From contig NZ_JAHWGT010000032.1 in the NCBI RefSeq assembly GCF_020873895.1, positions 18,480 through 82,479 of the forward strand: a stretch of DNA of 64,000 nt, written 5' to 3'. This DNA comes from Streptomyces sp. DH12 (GTDB lineage: Bacteria > Actinomycetota > Actinomycetes > Streptomycetales > Streptomycetaceae). Below are positions 47,996 through 56,199 of this stretch, one piece after another. The notes below the pieces were generated by a model. It had not been told where the DNA came from, made no database searches, and worked only from the letters and a program-made list of their open reading frames with translations. The position numbers and the translations under genes are program-made. Numbering within the stretch: the first letter of the stretch is position 1; every line of letters starts with the position of its first letter.

Positions 47996-48996
47996 CCGCC
48001 GGTCCCCGGGCGGACGTGGTGGTAGCGGTGGTGGACGGCGAAGCCCAGACGGTCGTAGAGGGCGCGGGCGGCGGCGTTGTCCTCCTCCACCTGGAGCCAG
48101 GCCGCCGAGGCGCCCTCGGCCAGGGCGCGGGCGGCGAGCGCCGCCATGACGGCGGTGGCCAGGCCGCCGCGCCGCCGCGCCGGGTCGACCTCGACGGCGG
48201 AGAAGCCCGCCCACCGGCCGTCCACCACGCACCGCCCGATCGCGGCCGGGACACCCTCCTCGCCGGCGACGGACGCGAACCACACCGACGGGCCGCCGGA
48301 CAGCACCCGCAGCACGTGCCCGCCCGGCTCGCCCACCCGCTGGTAACGGCGCAGCCAGGCCGCGTCCGGGGTCCGGGCCAGGGCCACCCGGGTGGTGCCG
48401 GCGGGCAGGTCCGCGACGGGCGCCAGCCCCGCGACCCGCACCTCGGCCGTCACCTCCCGCCGCCAGCCCCGCTCCTCCAGGGCGGCGCACAGCGTCTCCT
48501 GGGTGCCCTCGGCCCCCGTTGCGGCCTGGACGTACGGGGTCAGCCCGCGCGCGCCGTACCAGGCCGCGACACGCGCGAGGGCGTCGTCGAGCGGCACGCC
48601 GGGGTCGCCGAGGGGGAGCACCGAGTTGGCCCGGCGGGTGAACCCGCGCGCGGCGCGCAGCGTCCACTCTCCGAGTGGTTCGGCCTCCTCCGGCGGCCAG
48701 GACCGGGCCTGGACGCGCGCGAGCTCGGCGAAGCCCGCCGCGGGGCCCCTCCTGCGGGCGGGCGCCGCGGGCACGACCTTGCCCGCCACCAGGGACGATT
48801 CCGCGATCCGGACACTTTCACCGGTCCGTCGTGTGATCAGCAACACACCGTCGTTCCAGGATGTGAGAACCCCGACGGTGTCGGTGAACGTCTCCGGTCC
48901 TGACGCGGGGTCGCCCAGGCGGCGGACAGACACCCGTTTACCCACGTCAGATGGTGTGATCTGGACTTCAAGGCGTCCGCCCGCAGTGAACTCCAC
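47992..48996 (-). CDS. GNAT N-acetyltransferase with N-terminal DUF-type domain
   Basis: 334 aa. Residues ~1-75 are a small beta domain (GGRLEVQITPSDVGKRVSVRRLG, LLITRRTGESVRI). Residues ~200-330 form the GNAT fold with acetyl-CoA motif VDPARRRGGLATAVMAALAARAL and the C-terminal ASAAWLQVEEDNAAARALYDRLGF. Substrate unknown. GTG at 48996 with AGGAGGGG 11 bases upstream; a TTG 36 bases earlier is rejected. Confidence 0.88.
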   Translation of the reverse strand: MEFTAGGRLEVQITPSDVGKRVSVRRLGDPASGPETFTDTVGVLTSWNDGVLLITRRTGESVRIAESSLVAGKVVPAAPARRRGPAAGFAELARVQARSWPPEEAEPLGEWTLRAARGFTRRANSVLPLGDPGVPLDDALARVAAWYGARGLTPYVQAATGAEGTQETLCAALEERGWRREVTAEVRVAGLAPVADLPAGTTRVALARTPDAAWLRRYQRVGEPGGHVLRVLSGGPSVWFASVAGEEGVPAAIGRCVVDGRWAGFSAVEVDPARRRGGLATAVMAALAARALAEGASAAWLQVEEDNAAARALYDRLGFAVHHRYHHVRPGTGG

Positions 48997-49110
48997 AGCT
49001 CTGTCCGCCCCTCCTGTTCGGATCGTCTCCAAGAACGGAGATACTAGGTGCGGGCATCGACGACGCCGCGCTCCCGCGCAGAGCCAGCCCTACCAAGGAG
49101 GAACGACAGC

Positions 49111-49431
49111 GTGACCTACGTCATCGCGCAGCCTTGTGTCGACGTCAAGGACAAGGCGTGCATCGAGGAGTGCCCCGTCGACTGCATCTACGAGGGCAAG
49201 CGGTCCTTGTACATCCACCCGGACGAATGCGTCGACTGCGGGGCCTGTGAGCCGGTCTGCCCGGTCGAGGCGATCTTCTACGAGGACGACACCCCGGAGG
49301 AGTGGAAGGACTACTACAAGGCGAACGTCGAGTTCTTCGACGAGCTCGGCTCGCCCGGTGGTGCCTCGAAGCTCGGCCTGATCGAGCGGGACCACCCCTT
49401 CATCGCCGCCCTGCCGCCGCAGAACGGCTGA
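49111..49431 (+). CDS. fdxA: 7Fe ferredoxin
   Basis: 106-aa soluble electron carrier with one [3Fe-4S] and one [4Fe-4S] cluster. The cysteine pattern CVDVKDKACIEECPVDC and CVDCGACEPVCPVEAI is complete. The long C-terminal tail (TPEEWKDYYKANVEFFDELG) is typical of actinobacterial FdxA. GTG start behind AAGGAGGAA. A short upstream region divergent from the acetyltransferase gene carries its promoter. Confidence 0.96.
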   Translation: MTYVIAQPCVDVKDKACIEECPVDCIYEGKRSLYIHPDECVDCGACEPVCPVEAIFYEDDTPEEWKDYYKANVEFFDELGSPGGASKLGLIERDHPFIAALPPQNG

Positions 49432-49576
49432 TCGCTCCACTCACCGCCCGGTCCCGTACGGTCCTTCCGCTGTACGGGGCCGCGGCGTTTGTGCGCGCCG
49501 CCCGCCCGGGGGAGCCCCTCGCACGCATGTGGCCCGCACCTCCTCCGCACGCCGCCCGCACGAGAAAGTGAGCACC

Positions 49577-50671
49577 GTGTCCGCAGTCTCCTCCCGGCTC
49601 CCCGTCTTCCCGTGGGACAAGCTGGAGCCGTACAAGAAGACGGCCGCGGCCCATCCCGACGGCATCGTCGACCTGTCCGTCGGCACCCCCGTGGACCCCG
49701 TGCCCGAGCTGGTGCGGCGGGCGCTGGCGGAGGCCGCGGACTCGCCCGGCTACCCGACGGTCTGGGGCACGGCCGCGCTGCGCGACGCCCTCGCCGGCTG
49801 GTGCGAGCGGCGGCTCGGCGCGCGCGGCGTCGCGCACACCGAGGTGCTGCCGGTCGTCGGCTCCAAGGAGCTGGTGGCCTGGCTGCCGACGCAGCTGGGC
49901 CTCGGACCGGGCGACCGGGTCGCCTACCCGCGGCTCGCCTACCCGACGTACGAGGTCGGCGCGCGCCTGGCGGGGGCGACCCCGGTCGTCTACGACGACC
50001 CGACGGAGCTCGACCCGAACGGGCTGAGGCTGCTGTGGCTCAACTCGCCGTCCAACCCCACGGGCCGGGTCCTCGGCAAGGACGAGCTGACCCGGATCGT
50101 CGCCTGGGCGCGCGAGCACGGCGTCCTGCTGCTGAGCGACGAGTGCTACCTGGAGCTCGGCTGGGAGGCCGACCCGGTCTCCGTCCTGCACGAGGACGTC
50201 TGCGGCGGTTCGTACGAGGGGATCGTCGCCGTCCACTCCCTGTCCAAGCGGTCCAACCTCGCCGGGTACCGCGCCGCGTTCGTCGCCGGTGACGCGGCCG
50301 TCCTCGGCGAGCTGCTCGCCATCCGCAAGCACGGCGGCATGATGGTGCCCGCCCCGGTGCAGGCGGCGACGGTCGCGGCGCTCGGCGACGACGCGCACGT
50401 GCGCGAGCAGCGGGCGCGGTACGCGGAGCGCCGGGCGGCGCTGCGGTCGGCGCTGGTCTCCCACGGCTTCCGCATCGAGCACAGCGAGGCGAGCCTCTAC
50501 CTGTGGGCCACCCGTGACGAGCCGTGCTGGGACACCGTCGGGCGGCTGGCGGAGCTCGGCGTCCTGGTGGCGCCCGGCGACTTCTACGGCGTGGCGGGGG
50601 AGCGGTTCGTGCGCGTCGCGCTCACGGCGACGGACGAGCGGGTCGCGGCGGCCGTCAAGCGCCTCGGCTGA
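49577..50671 (+). CDS. dapC: succinyldiaminopimelate transaminase
   Basis: 364-aa class I/II PLP aminotransferase of the succinylase route to meso-diaminopimelate and lysine. Visible features: start SRLPVFPWDKLEPYK, substrate loop DLSVGTPVDPVP, cofactor Asn in NSPSNPTG, Asp in LLSDECYLELGW and PLP lysine in SLSKRSNLAGYRAAF. The GTG at 49577 matches the usual protein start; the GTG at 49568 is an alternative. dapE of the same pathway lies 2 kb downstream. Confidence 0.93.
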   Translation: MSAVSSRLPVFPWDKLEPYKKTAAAHPDGIVDLSVGTPVDPVPELVRRALAEAADSPGYPTVWGTAALRDALAGWCERRLGARGVAHTEVLPVVGSKELVAWLPTQLGLGPGDRVAYPRLAYPTYEVGARLAGATPVVYDDPTELDPNGLRLLWLNSPSNPTGRVLGKDELTRIVAWAREHGVLLLSDECYLELGWEADPVSVLHEDVCGGSYEGIVAVHSLSKRSNLAGYRAAFVAGDAAVLGELLAIRKHGGMMVPAPVQAATVAALGDDAHVREQRARYAERRAALRSALVSHGFRIEHSEASLYLWATRDEPCWDTVGRLAELGVLVAPGDFYGVAGERFVRVALTATDERVAAAVKRLG

Positions 50672-50678
50672 CGCCCGG

Positions 50679-50702
50679 AAGCCCCCGTACCCGCGGGGGC
50701 TT
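50679..50702 (+). terminator. dapC terminator, first hairpin
   Basis: 9-bp stem AAGCCCCCG/CGGGGGCTT with a 6-base loop, 8 bases after the stop. Confidence 0.75.
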
Positions 50703-50715
50703 GCGGCCGGACGCG

Positions 50716-50755
50716 CGCGAGGGCCCGGGGAGCGGCTGCTCCCCGGGCCCTCGCG
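50716..50755. terminator. second terminator, shared by convergent genes
   Basis: Perfect 18-bp stem (50716-50733 with 50738-50755) with loop GGCT, the strongest hairpin of this spacer. It serves dapC and the convergent secreted-protein gene. Confidence 0.85.
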
Positions 50756-50815
50756 TGTGGCGGGCCGGCGCGGCTCGGCGCGGCGGTCACCGGGCCGGTC
50801 GGCCGGGCGGGTGGA

Positions 50816-51262
50816 TCAGCCGAGCGGGGCGCCGGCCGGCAGGCCGCCCAGGAGGCCGCCGCCGAGCTCGCCGGTGGGCAGGCCGCCCTTGGTGGCGCCG
50901 CCCGCGGCGTCCGTGGCGGTACCCGCGGTGTCGCCCGCGACGTCGCGGACGCCCCGCGTCACGTCCTTGCCGGCCTCCCGGGCGAGCGGCGCGGCCGCGC
51001 GGGTGGTCTTCCCGACGGCCTTGCCGGCGGTCGGGACGGCGTCGGCGCCCGCGTCGCCCGCCACGTCCGTGGCGCCCTGCGCGGTGGACTCGACCGTGTC
51101 GGCGACCGTGGCCGTGTCGAGGGCGGAGACGCCGCCGGCGAGGTCGGTGTTCTTCGGGAGGTCCACGGCGCTCGCGGAGCCGGCCGCACCGACCACGGAG
51201 GCCGCTCCCGCTGCGGTGAGCAGCGCGGCACTGGCGATCCGGCGGGTCAGGGGGAGGGACAT
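50816..51262 (-). CDS. small secreted Ala/Gly-rich protein
   Basis: 148 aa. Signal peptide MSLPLTRRIASAALLTAAG, cleaved near ASA-VDLPKN. The mature part is rich in Ala, Asp, Thr and Gly with repeated DVAGD/TAG motifs (ATDVAGDAGADAVP, VRDVAGDTAGTATDAAGG) and ends in a Gly/Leu-rich stretch. No cysteine and no domain recognised. GAAGGAG precedes the ATG. Confidence 0.78.
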   Translation of the reverse strand: MSLPLTRRIASAALLTAAGAASVVGAAGSASAVDLPKNTDLAGGVSALDTATVADTVESTAQGATDVAGDAGADAVPTAGKAVGKTTRAAAPLAREAGKDVTRGVRDVAGDTAGTATDAAGGATKGGLPTGELGGGLLGGLPAGAPLG

Positions 51263-51674
51263 GATGCTCCTTCGACGGGGGAAGAGTCGTGTCGGCGGTG
51301 ATGCCGGTCCGACGATCGGACGCTGTGACAACCGCCCGGGGCCGGGGGGAGGTTGCGGTGGCCGGAGGTAAAGAGTTGGTAACGCGCCCGGTGGGCCGCC
51401 CCCTTCGGGCGCGGCCGGGCGCCCGGCGCGCGGGGCGCGTGCAGAACCGTCAATCCACGCCCCTTCCCGGGGGAACGCCCCGGAGGCACCCGTCTGCGGC
51501 AGCCCCCGCCCGAGCCGTGCGCGCCGTGCGCGCCCCCGCGTCACGTGGCCCCCACGGGTGACACACCGCACGGCTGACCGAAGGGCGGGAGCGGGACCTG
51601 TGATTACGTTGTGATCAGGCGCGATTACAATGCGCAGCCGACCTGCGGCCGCGGGCTCTCGCCGCACCACGGGG
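51263..51674. other. intergenic region, no gene recognised
   Basis: About 410 bases hold the promoter area of the reverse-strand secreted-protein gene and an AT-richer patch near 51600-51635 (TGATTACGTTGTGATCAGGCGATTAC-like, with two GATTAC copies) that may bind a regulator. No convincing ORF. Confidence 0.4.
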
Positions 51675-51746
51675 CTCACCGGACCAGCCGCGCTCACCGG
51701 ACCGGCCGGGCTCAGCACACCGGCCGGGCTCAGCACACCGGCCGGG
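51675..51746. repeat. four tandem 18-bp repeats
   Basis: Units at 51675, 51693, 51711 and 51729 follow CTCANCNNACCGGCCGGG; the last two are identical. A decayed fifth unit covers the stop codon of the reverse-strand gene that ends at 51748. Confidence 0.85.
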
Positions 51747-51747
51747 C

Positions 51748-52767
51748 TCAGCGCGCGAGCCGGACGAGGACCTCGCCCCTGTGCGGGGGCTCACCCGGCG
51801 GGGCCGCGCGCCAACCCCGGTCCGCGTCCCGCGCGCTCCACACCCGGCCCGCGTACGCCACCTCCGCGACGCCCAGCTGCTCCGCCCGGGCCACCGCCCA
51901 CTGCGCCAGCTCCCAGCCGCGCCGCGCACCCCCGCCGGCCGCGTCCGCGCTGTCCTCCGGTCCGACGGCGTCCGCGCCCGCCGGCACGGGGAGCGCCACG
52001 GTGTGCGCGTCACCGCTCGGCGCCGCGCCGCCCGCGCCCGCGCCGCCCGCGCCCGCGCCGGGCGTCCCCGGGGTGCCGCCGCCCTTGCCGTCGGCGCTGT
52101 CGCCGGACGCCCCGCCGAGCACGCCGGCGCCGAAGGCCCGTACCAGCTCGCCGCGCACCCGCGCCGGGTCACCGGTCCTCGGGCCCCGCGCCGGGGCGCA
52201 GTTCAGCGACGCCGGCGAGCGGCCGGTCAGCGCCGCCGCCAGCAGCGAGGCGTCCGGCTCGTGCTTGGCGTACGCCTGGGGGAAGCCGCTGCGCTGGACG
52301 CGCTGCGCGGCGACCGTCAGGGGGAGCCGGGAGTACCCCGGCACCTCCGCGAGCCGGTCGTAGAAGATCCCCGCCGAGTACACCGGGTCCATGATCTGGT
52401 CGGCCGTGCCCCACCCCTGCGAGGGCCGCTGCTGGAACAGGCCCAGCGAATCGCGGTCCCCGTAGTCGATGTTGCGCAGCGCCGACTCCTGGAGCGCGGT
52501 CGCCAGGGCGATCGTCACCGCCCGCTCGGGCATGCCGCGGGTGGTGCCCACGGCGGAGATCGTCGCGGCGTTCGCCGCCTGCTCCGGACTCAGGCTGTAC
52601 GTGTGGCTGCCGGTGCCGACCGTGCACCCCGGGGAGCCGTCGCCGCCCGTCCCGCCCCGCAGCGCCACGTACCCCGCGACGGCCAGCAGGACGGCGAACG
52701 ACGCCGCGACCCGGGCACGACGGCCACCGCGGCGGGCGGGCGGGGGAGGGGCGGCGGAATCGGACAC
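51748..52767 (-). CDS. membrane-anchored transglycosylase-like protein
   Basis: 339 aa. Short basic N-terminus, one helix (VAASFAVLLAVAGYVAL), then an external domain: YSLSPEQAANAATISAVGTTRGMPERAVTIALATALQESALRNIDYGDRDSLGLFQQRPSQGWG. ALQES plus the GLFQQRPSQGWG motif recall lysozyme-like lytic domains. A Gly/Ala-rich linker and a 60-residue Trp-containing tail follow. Homologues are sometimes labelled heavy-metal transporter; nothing in the sequence supports that. GTG at 52767 has TACGGT 7 bases before it and no ribosome binding site. Confidence 0.75.
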   Translation of the reverse strand: MSDSAAPPPPARRGGRRARVAASFAVLLAVAGYVALRGGTGGDGSPGCTVGTGSHTYSLSPEQAANAATISAVGTTRGMPERAVTIALATALQESALRNIDYGDRDSLGLFQQRPSQGWGTADQIMDPVYSAGIFYDRLAEVPGYSRLPLTVAAQRVQRSGFPQAYAKHEPDASLLAAALTGRSPASLNCAPARGPRTGDPARVRGELVRAFGAGVLGGASGDSADGKGGGTPGTPGAGAGGAGAGGAAPSGDAHTVALPVPAGADAVGPEDSADAAGGGARRGWELAQWAVARAEQLGVAEVAYAGRVWSARDADRGWRAAPPGEPPHRGEVLVRLAR

Positions 52768-52774
52768 GCAGCCA

Positions 52775-52799
52775 ACCGTACTAGGGAGCGGGATAGGGT
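52775..52799. promoter_or_regulatory. overlapping divergent -10 elements
   Basis: TACGGT (reverse, 52780-52775) and TAGGGT (forward, 52794-52799) each lie exactly 7 bases before the start codons at 52767 and 52807. They are only 14 bases apart, so the two promoters overlap and both mRNAs would be leaderless. Confidence 0.6.
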
Positions 52800-52806
52800 C
52801 GGTCAC

Positions 52807-53910
52807 ATGCCCGACTCCACGCCTGAGGCGTCCTCGCACCCCGCTCTGGACCTCACCCTGGACGGCGCCGCGCTGACCGCCGCCCTGGTCGACTTCCCCT
52901 CCGTCAGCGGCACGGAGAAACCCCTCGCGGACGCGATCGAGGAGGCGCTGCGGACCCTCCCGCACCTCACCGTCGACCGGTACGGGAACAACGTCGTCGC
53001 CCGCACCTTCCTCGGCCGGGCCGAACGCGTCGTCCTCGCCGGCCACATCGACACCGTGCCGATCGCCGACAACGTCCCCTCCCGGCTCGACGCGGACGGC
53101 GTCCTGTGGGGCTGCGGCACCTCCGACATGAAGTCGGGCGTGGCCGTCCAGCTCCGCATCGCGGCGACCGTCCCGGCACCCAACCGCGACCTGACGTTCG
53201 TCTTCTACGACAACGAGGAGGTCGCCGCGCACCTCAACGGCCTCGGGCACGTGGCGGCGGCCCACCCGGAGTGGCTGGAGGGCGACTTCGCCGTCCTGCT
53301 GGAGCCGTCCGACGCCCAGGTCGAGGGCGGCTGCCAGGGCACCCTGCGCGTCCACCTGAGGCTGACGGGCGAGCGCGCCCACTCGGCCCGCTCCTGGATG
53401 GGCTCCAACGCCGTCCACGCCGCCGCCCCCGTCCTGGCCCGCCTCGCCGCCTACGAGCCGCGCCGACCGGTCATCGACGGGCTGGAGTACCACGAGGGGC
53501 TCAACGCCGTCGGCATCTCCGGCGGCGTCGCCACCAACGTCATCCCCGACGAGTGCACCGTCGTCGTCAACTTCCGCTACGCGCCGGACCGCACCGCGGC
53601 CGAGGCCGAGGAGCACGTGCGGGAGGTCTTCGCCGACTGCGGCGTCGCCGAGTTCGTCGTCGACGACCACAGCGGCGGCGCCCTCCCCGGCCTGTCCCAC
53701 CCGGCGGCCGCGGCGTTCATGGCGGCGGTCGGCGGCAGCGCCAAGCCCAAGTTCGGCTGGACCGACGTGGCCCGTTTCAGCGCACTCGGCGTGCCCGCGG
53801 TCAACTACGGCCCCGGGGACCCGATCTACGCGCACAAGCGGGACGAGCACGTCGCGGTCGACCGGATCGCCCACTGCGAGCGCCGGCTGTACGACTGGCT
53901 CACCGCCTGA
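52807..53910 (+). CDS. dapE: succinyl-diaminopimelate desuccinylase
   Basis: 367-aa M20-family zinc hydrolase that releases L,L-diaminopimelate, the step after DapC. Metal ligands and catalytic residues are visible: LAGHIDTVPIADN (His, Asp), GCGTSDMKSGVAV (Asp), FYDNEEVAAH (Glu-Glu) and the terminal YAHKRDEHV (His). Normal length. The conserved protein starts at the ATG 52807; an in-frame extension of 342 codons upstream is an artefact of high GC. Confidence 0.94.
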   Translation: MPDSTPEASSHPALDLTLDGAALTAALVDFPSVSGTEKPLADAIEEALRTLPHLTVDRYGNNVVARTFLGRAERVVLAGHIDTVPIADNVPSRLDADGVLWGCGTSDMKSGVAVQLRIAATVPAPNRDLTFVFYDNEEVAAHLNGLGHVAAAHPEWLEGDFAVLLEPSDAQVEGGCQGTLRVHLRLTGERAHSARSWMGSNAVHAAAPVLARLAAYEPRRPVIDGLEYHEGLNAVGISGGVATNVIPDECTVVVNFRYAPDRTAAEAEEHVREVFADCGVAEFVVDDHSGGALPGLSHPAAAAFMAAVGGSAKPKFGWTDVARFSALGVPAVNYGPGDPIYAHKRDEHVAVDRIAHCERRLYDWLTA

Positions 53911-54004
53911 CCACCGCGAACCCGACCACCGTAATTTCGCCGTTCGTCACCCTCCCCGCCCTACGCTGACCCCAGCAAGCGATGTTCAGCGGAGGGAGCA
54001 GATC

Positions 54005-54754
54005 ATGGGGAACCCCGAGGCCGAGGGTGTGCGTGCCGAGCAGCGGCTTGGGCCGGTGCTCCGCCGCAGGGACCAGGTCCAGCCCGGGACCGCCGATCAG
54101 CGGCTCCTGGACACGGCGGGCGAGTCGGACTGGGTCCACACCGACCCCTGGCGGGTCATGCGGATCCAGTCCGAGTTCGTCGAGGGCTTCGGCGCGCTGG
54201 CCGAACTGCCCAGCGCCATCAGCGTCTTCGGCTCGGCGCGCACCCCGGCCGGCACCCCGGAGTACGAGGCCGGCGAACGGCTCGGCAAGGCGCTCGTCGA
54301 GGCCGGCTTCGCGGTCATCACGGGCGGCGGCCCCGGCGCGATGGAAGCGGCCAACAAGGGCGCCCGGGAGGCGAACGGCATCTCGGTCGGCCTGGGCATC
54401 GAGCTGCCCTTCGAACAGGGCCTCAACCCGCACGTCGACATCGGCGTGAACTTCCGCTACTTCTTCGTGCGGAAGACGATGTTCGTGAAGTACGCCCAGG
54501 GCTTCGTCGTCCTCCCCGGCGGCCTCGGCACGCTCGACGAGCTCTTCGAGGCGCTCACCCTGGTCCAGACCCGGAAGGTCACCCGGTTCCCGATCGTCCT
54601 CTTCGGCAGCGCGTACTGGTCGGGCCTGGTGGACTGGCTGCGCGACACGGTCATCGCGCAGGGCAAGGCCGCCGAGCGCGACCTGCTGCTCTTCCACCTG
54701 ACCGACGACGTGGACGAGGCGGTGGCCCTGGTCAGCAAGGAGGCCGGCCGCTGA
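54005..54754 (+). CDS. LOG family protein (TIGR00730 Rossmann fold)
   Basis: 249 aa. The lysine-decarboxylase-like fold contains SVFGSARTPAGTPEYEAGERL, ITGGGPGAMEAANKGA and the signature PGGLGTLDELFEALTLVQT. Proteins with this signature hydrolyse cytokinin riboside monophosphates or other nucleotides; the substrate here is not known. An ~60-residue N-terminal extension precedes the fold. GGAGGGAGCAG before the ATG. Confidence 0.92.
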   Translation: MGNPEAEGVRAEQRLGPVLRRRDQVQPGTADQRLLDTAGESDWVHTDPWRVMRIQSEFVEGFGALAELPSAISVFGSARTPAGTPEYEAGERLGKALVEAGFAVITGGGPGAMEAANKGAREANGISVGLGIELPFEQGLNPHVDIGVNFRYFFVRKTMFVKYAQGFVVLPGGLGTLDELFEALTLVQTRKVTRFPIVLFGSAYWSGLVDWLRDTVIAQGKAAERDLLLFHLTDDVDEAVALVSKEAGR

Positions 54755-54766
54755 GACGGCCGGGCA

Positions 54767-54801
54767 GGGCCGGGAGGCGCGCGCGGCGCGCCTCCCGGCC
54801 C
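54767..54801. terminator. bidirectional terminator
   Basis: 16-bp perfect stem (54767-54782 with 54786-54801) between the LOG gene and the convergent folP gene. Confidence 0.85.
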
Positions 54802-54855
54802 GGTACGCCGGGGCCGGGGCCCGTCGGGCCCGCCCGGCGCCGTGCGCGGGGGCCG

Positions 54856-55716
54856 TCAGGCCAGGCCGCGCCGGGCCACGGCGGGCTCGCGGTGCCCCGC
54901 GATGGACGCCACCATGTCCAGCACCTGCCGCGTCTCGGCGACCTCGTGCACCCGGTACACCTGTGCGCCGAGCCACGCCGAGACCGCCGTCGTCGCCAGC
55001 GTGCCGATCAGCCGCTCCTTCACCGGCCGGTCCAGGGTCTCCCCGACGAAGTCCTTGTTGGAGAGCGAGACCAGCACCGGCCACCCCGTCGCGACCATCT
55101 CGCCGAGCCGGCGCGTGGCCTCCAGCGAGTGCCGGGTGTTCTTGCCGAAGTCGTGCCCCGGGTCGATCAGCACCGACTCGCGCGGGACGCCCAGCGCCAC
55201 GGCGCGCTCGGCCAGCCCCACCGTCACCCGCAGGACGTCCGCCATGACGTCGTCGTAGGTGACCCGGTGCGGTCGGGTCCGCGGCTGCGCCCCGCCCGCG
55301 TGGGTGCACACCAGCCCCGCCCCGTACCGCGCGGCGACCCCCGCGAGCTTGGGGTCGACGCCGCCCCACGCGTCGTTCAGCAGGTCCGCGCCCGCCTCGC
55401 ACACCGCCTCGCCCACCTCGTGGCGCCAGGTGTCGACGCTGATCACCACGTCGGGGTGGCGCCGCCGGACCTCCGCCACGAAGCCGACCGTGCGCCGCGC
55501 CTCCTCCTCGGCGTCGACCTCCTCGCCGGGGCCCGCCTTCACCCCGCCGACGTCGACGATCGCGGCGCCCTCGGCGACCGCCTGCTCGACCCGGGCGAGC
55601 GCCGGCTCGTCGCGGAAGGTGGCGCCCTGGTCGTAGAACGAGTCGGGGGTCCGGTTCACGATGGCCATGACCACCGGCTCGTGCGCGTCGAATTCGCGTC
55701 GTCCCAGGCGCAGCAT
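54856..55716 (-). CDS. folP: dihydropteroate synthase
   Basis: 286 aa, TIM-barrel enzyme joining p-aminobenzoate to 6-hydroxymethyl-dihydropterin diphosphate in folate synthesis (sulfonamide target). Signatures: MAIVNRTPDSFYDQG near the N-terminus, GAAIVDVGGVKAGPG, VISVDTWRHEV, LLNDAWGG and the phosphate-binding LIDPGHDFGKN. The G-VNRTPDSF and DVGGxKAGPG variants fit the actinobacterial second paralogue type (FolP2-like), which may have lost or changed activity. GAGGAGG before the ATG at 55716. Confidence 0.88.
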   Translation of the reverse strand: MLRLGRREFDAHEPVVMAIVNRTPDSFYDQGATFRDEPALARVEQAVAEGAAIVDVGGVKAGPGEEVDAEEEARRTVGFVAEVRRRHPDVVISVDTWRHEVGEAVCEAGADLLNDAWGGVDPKLAGVAARYGAGLVCTHAGGAQPRTRPHRVTYDDVMADVLRVTVGLAERAVALGVPRESVLIDPGHDFGKNTRHSLEATRRLGEMVATGWPVLVSLSNKDFVGETLDRPVKERLIGTLATTAVSAWLGAQVYRVHEVAETRQVLDMVASIAGHREPAVARRGLA

Positions 55717-55830
55717 CCCGTAAGTCCTCCTCGCATGACGTCCCTGCGACCCTAACCGCAGCGACCGCGTGGCACGATCGGCACCGGACGTTCTACGCTC
55801 CATGTTTTCCGGCCCCGGGAGAGGCGCACT

Positions 55831-56199
55831 GTGTTCTGGTTCTTGGCTGTAGCGATGGTCGTCGTCGTGGCCGCGGTGACCCTCGCGGTGGTCGGCGGCG
55901 CGGAGAACGAGGTGCTGCCCGAGGCGCCGCCCGAGCACCTGGTGGACCCGCTCCCGGCGACCCGGCCCGTCAGCCGCGCGGACATCGAGGCGCTGCGCCT
56001 GCCGATGGCGGCCCGCGGGTACCGCATGCTCGACGTCGACGAGGTCCTCGACCGGCTGGCCGCCGAACTCGCCGAGCGCGACGCGCGGATCGCCGAGCTG
56101 GAGTCCGCGCTCGCCGGCGCCCAGGCCACCGCCGGCGGGCGGACGGACCTCCTCGACGAGCCCTCGCCGCGCGGCGAGGGCGCGGAGGAGGAGCGGTGA
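55831..56199 (+). CDS. DivIVA-domain membrane protein
   Basis: 122 aa. N-terminal membrane helix (FWFLAVAMVVVVAAVTLAVVGG), then a DivIVA-type segment: TRPVSRADIEALRLPMAARGYRMLDVDEVLDRLAAELAERDARIAELE, with the conserved R-GY--DVDE motif and a short coiled coil. Single-helix anchored forms occur throughout Streptomyces; a link to polar growth is inference. GTG start behind GGGAGAGG. Overlaps tag by 4 bases. Confidence 0.85.
   Translation: MFWFLAVAMVVVVAAVTLAVVGGAENEVLPEAPPEHLVDPLPATRPVSRADIEALRLPMAARGYRMLDVDEVLDRLAAELAERDARIAELESALAGAQATAGGRTDLLDEPSPRGEGAEEER

Noticed and set aside
51748-52767. Heavy-metal transporter annotation for this gene
   Set aside because: One membrane helix and a lysozyme-like external domain; no metal motif or transporter topology.
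51781-52806. Long N-terminal extension in frame with dapE
   Set aside because: It is antisense to the transglycosylase-like gene and Arg/Pro-rich; DapE begins at 52807.
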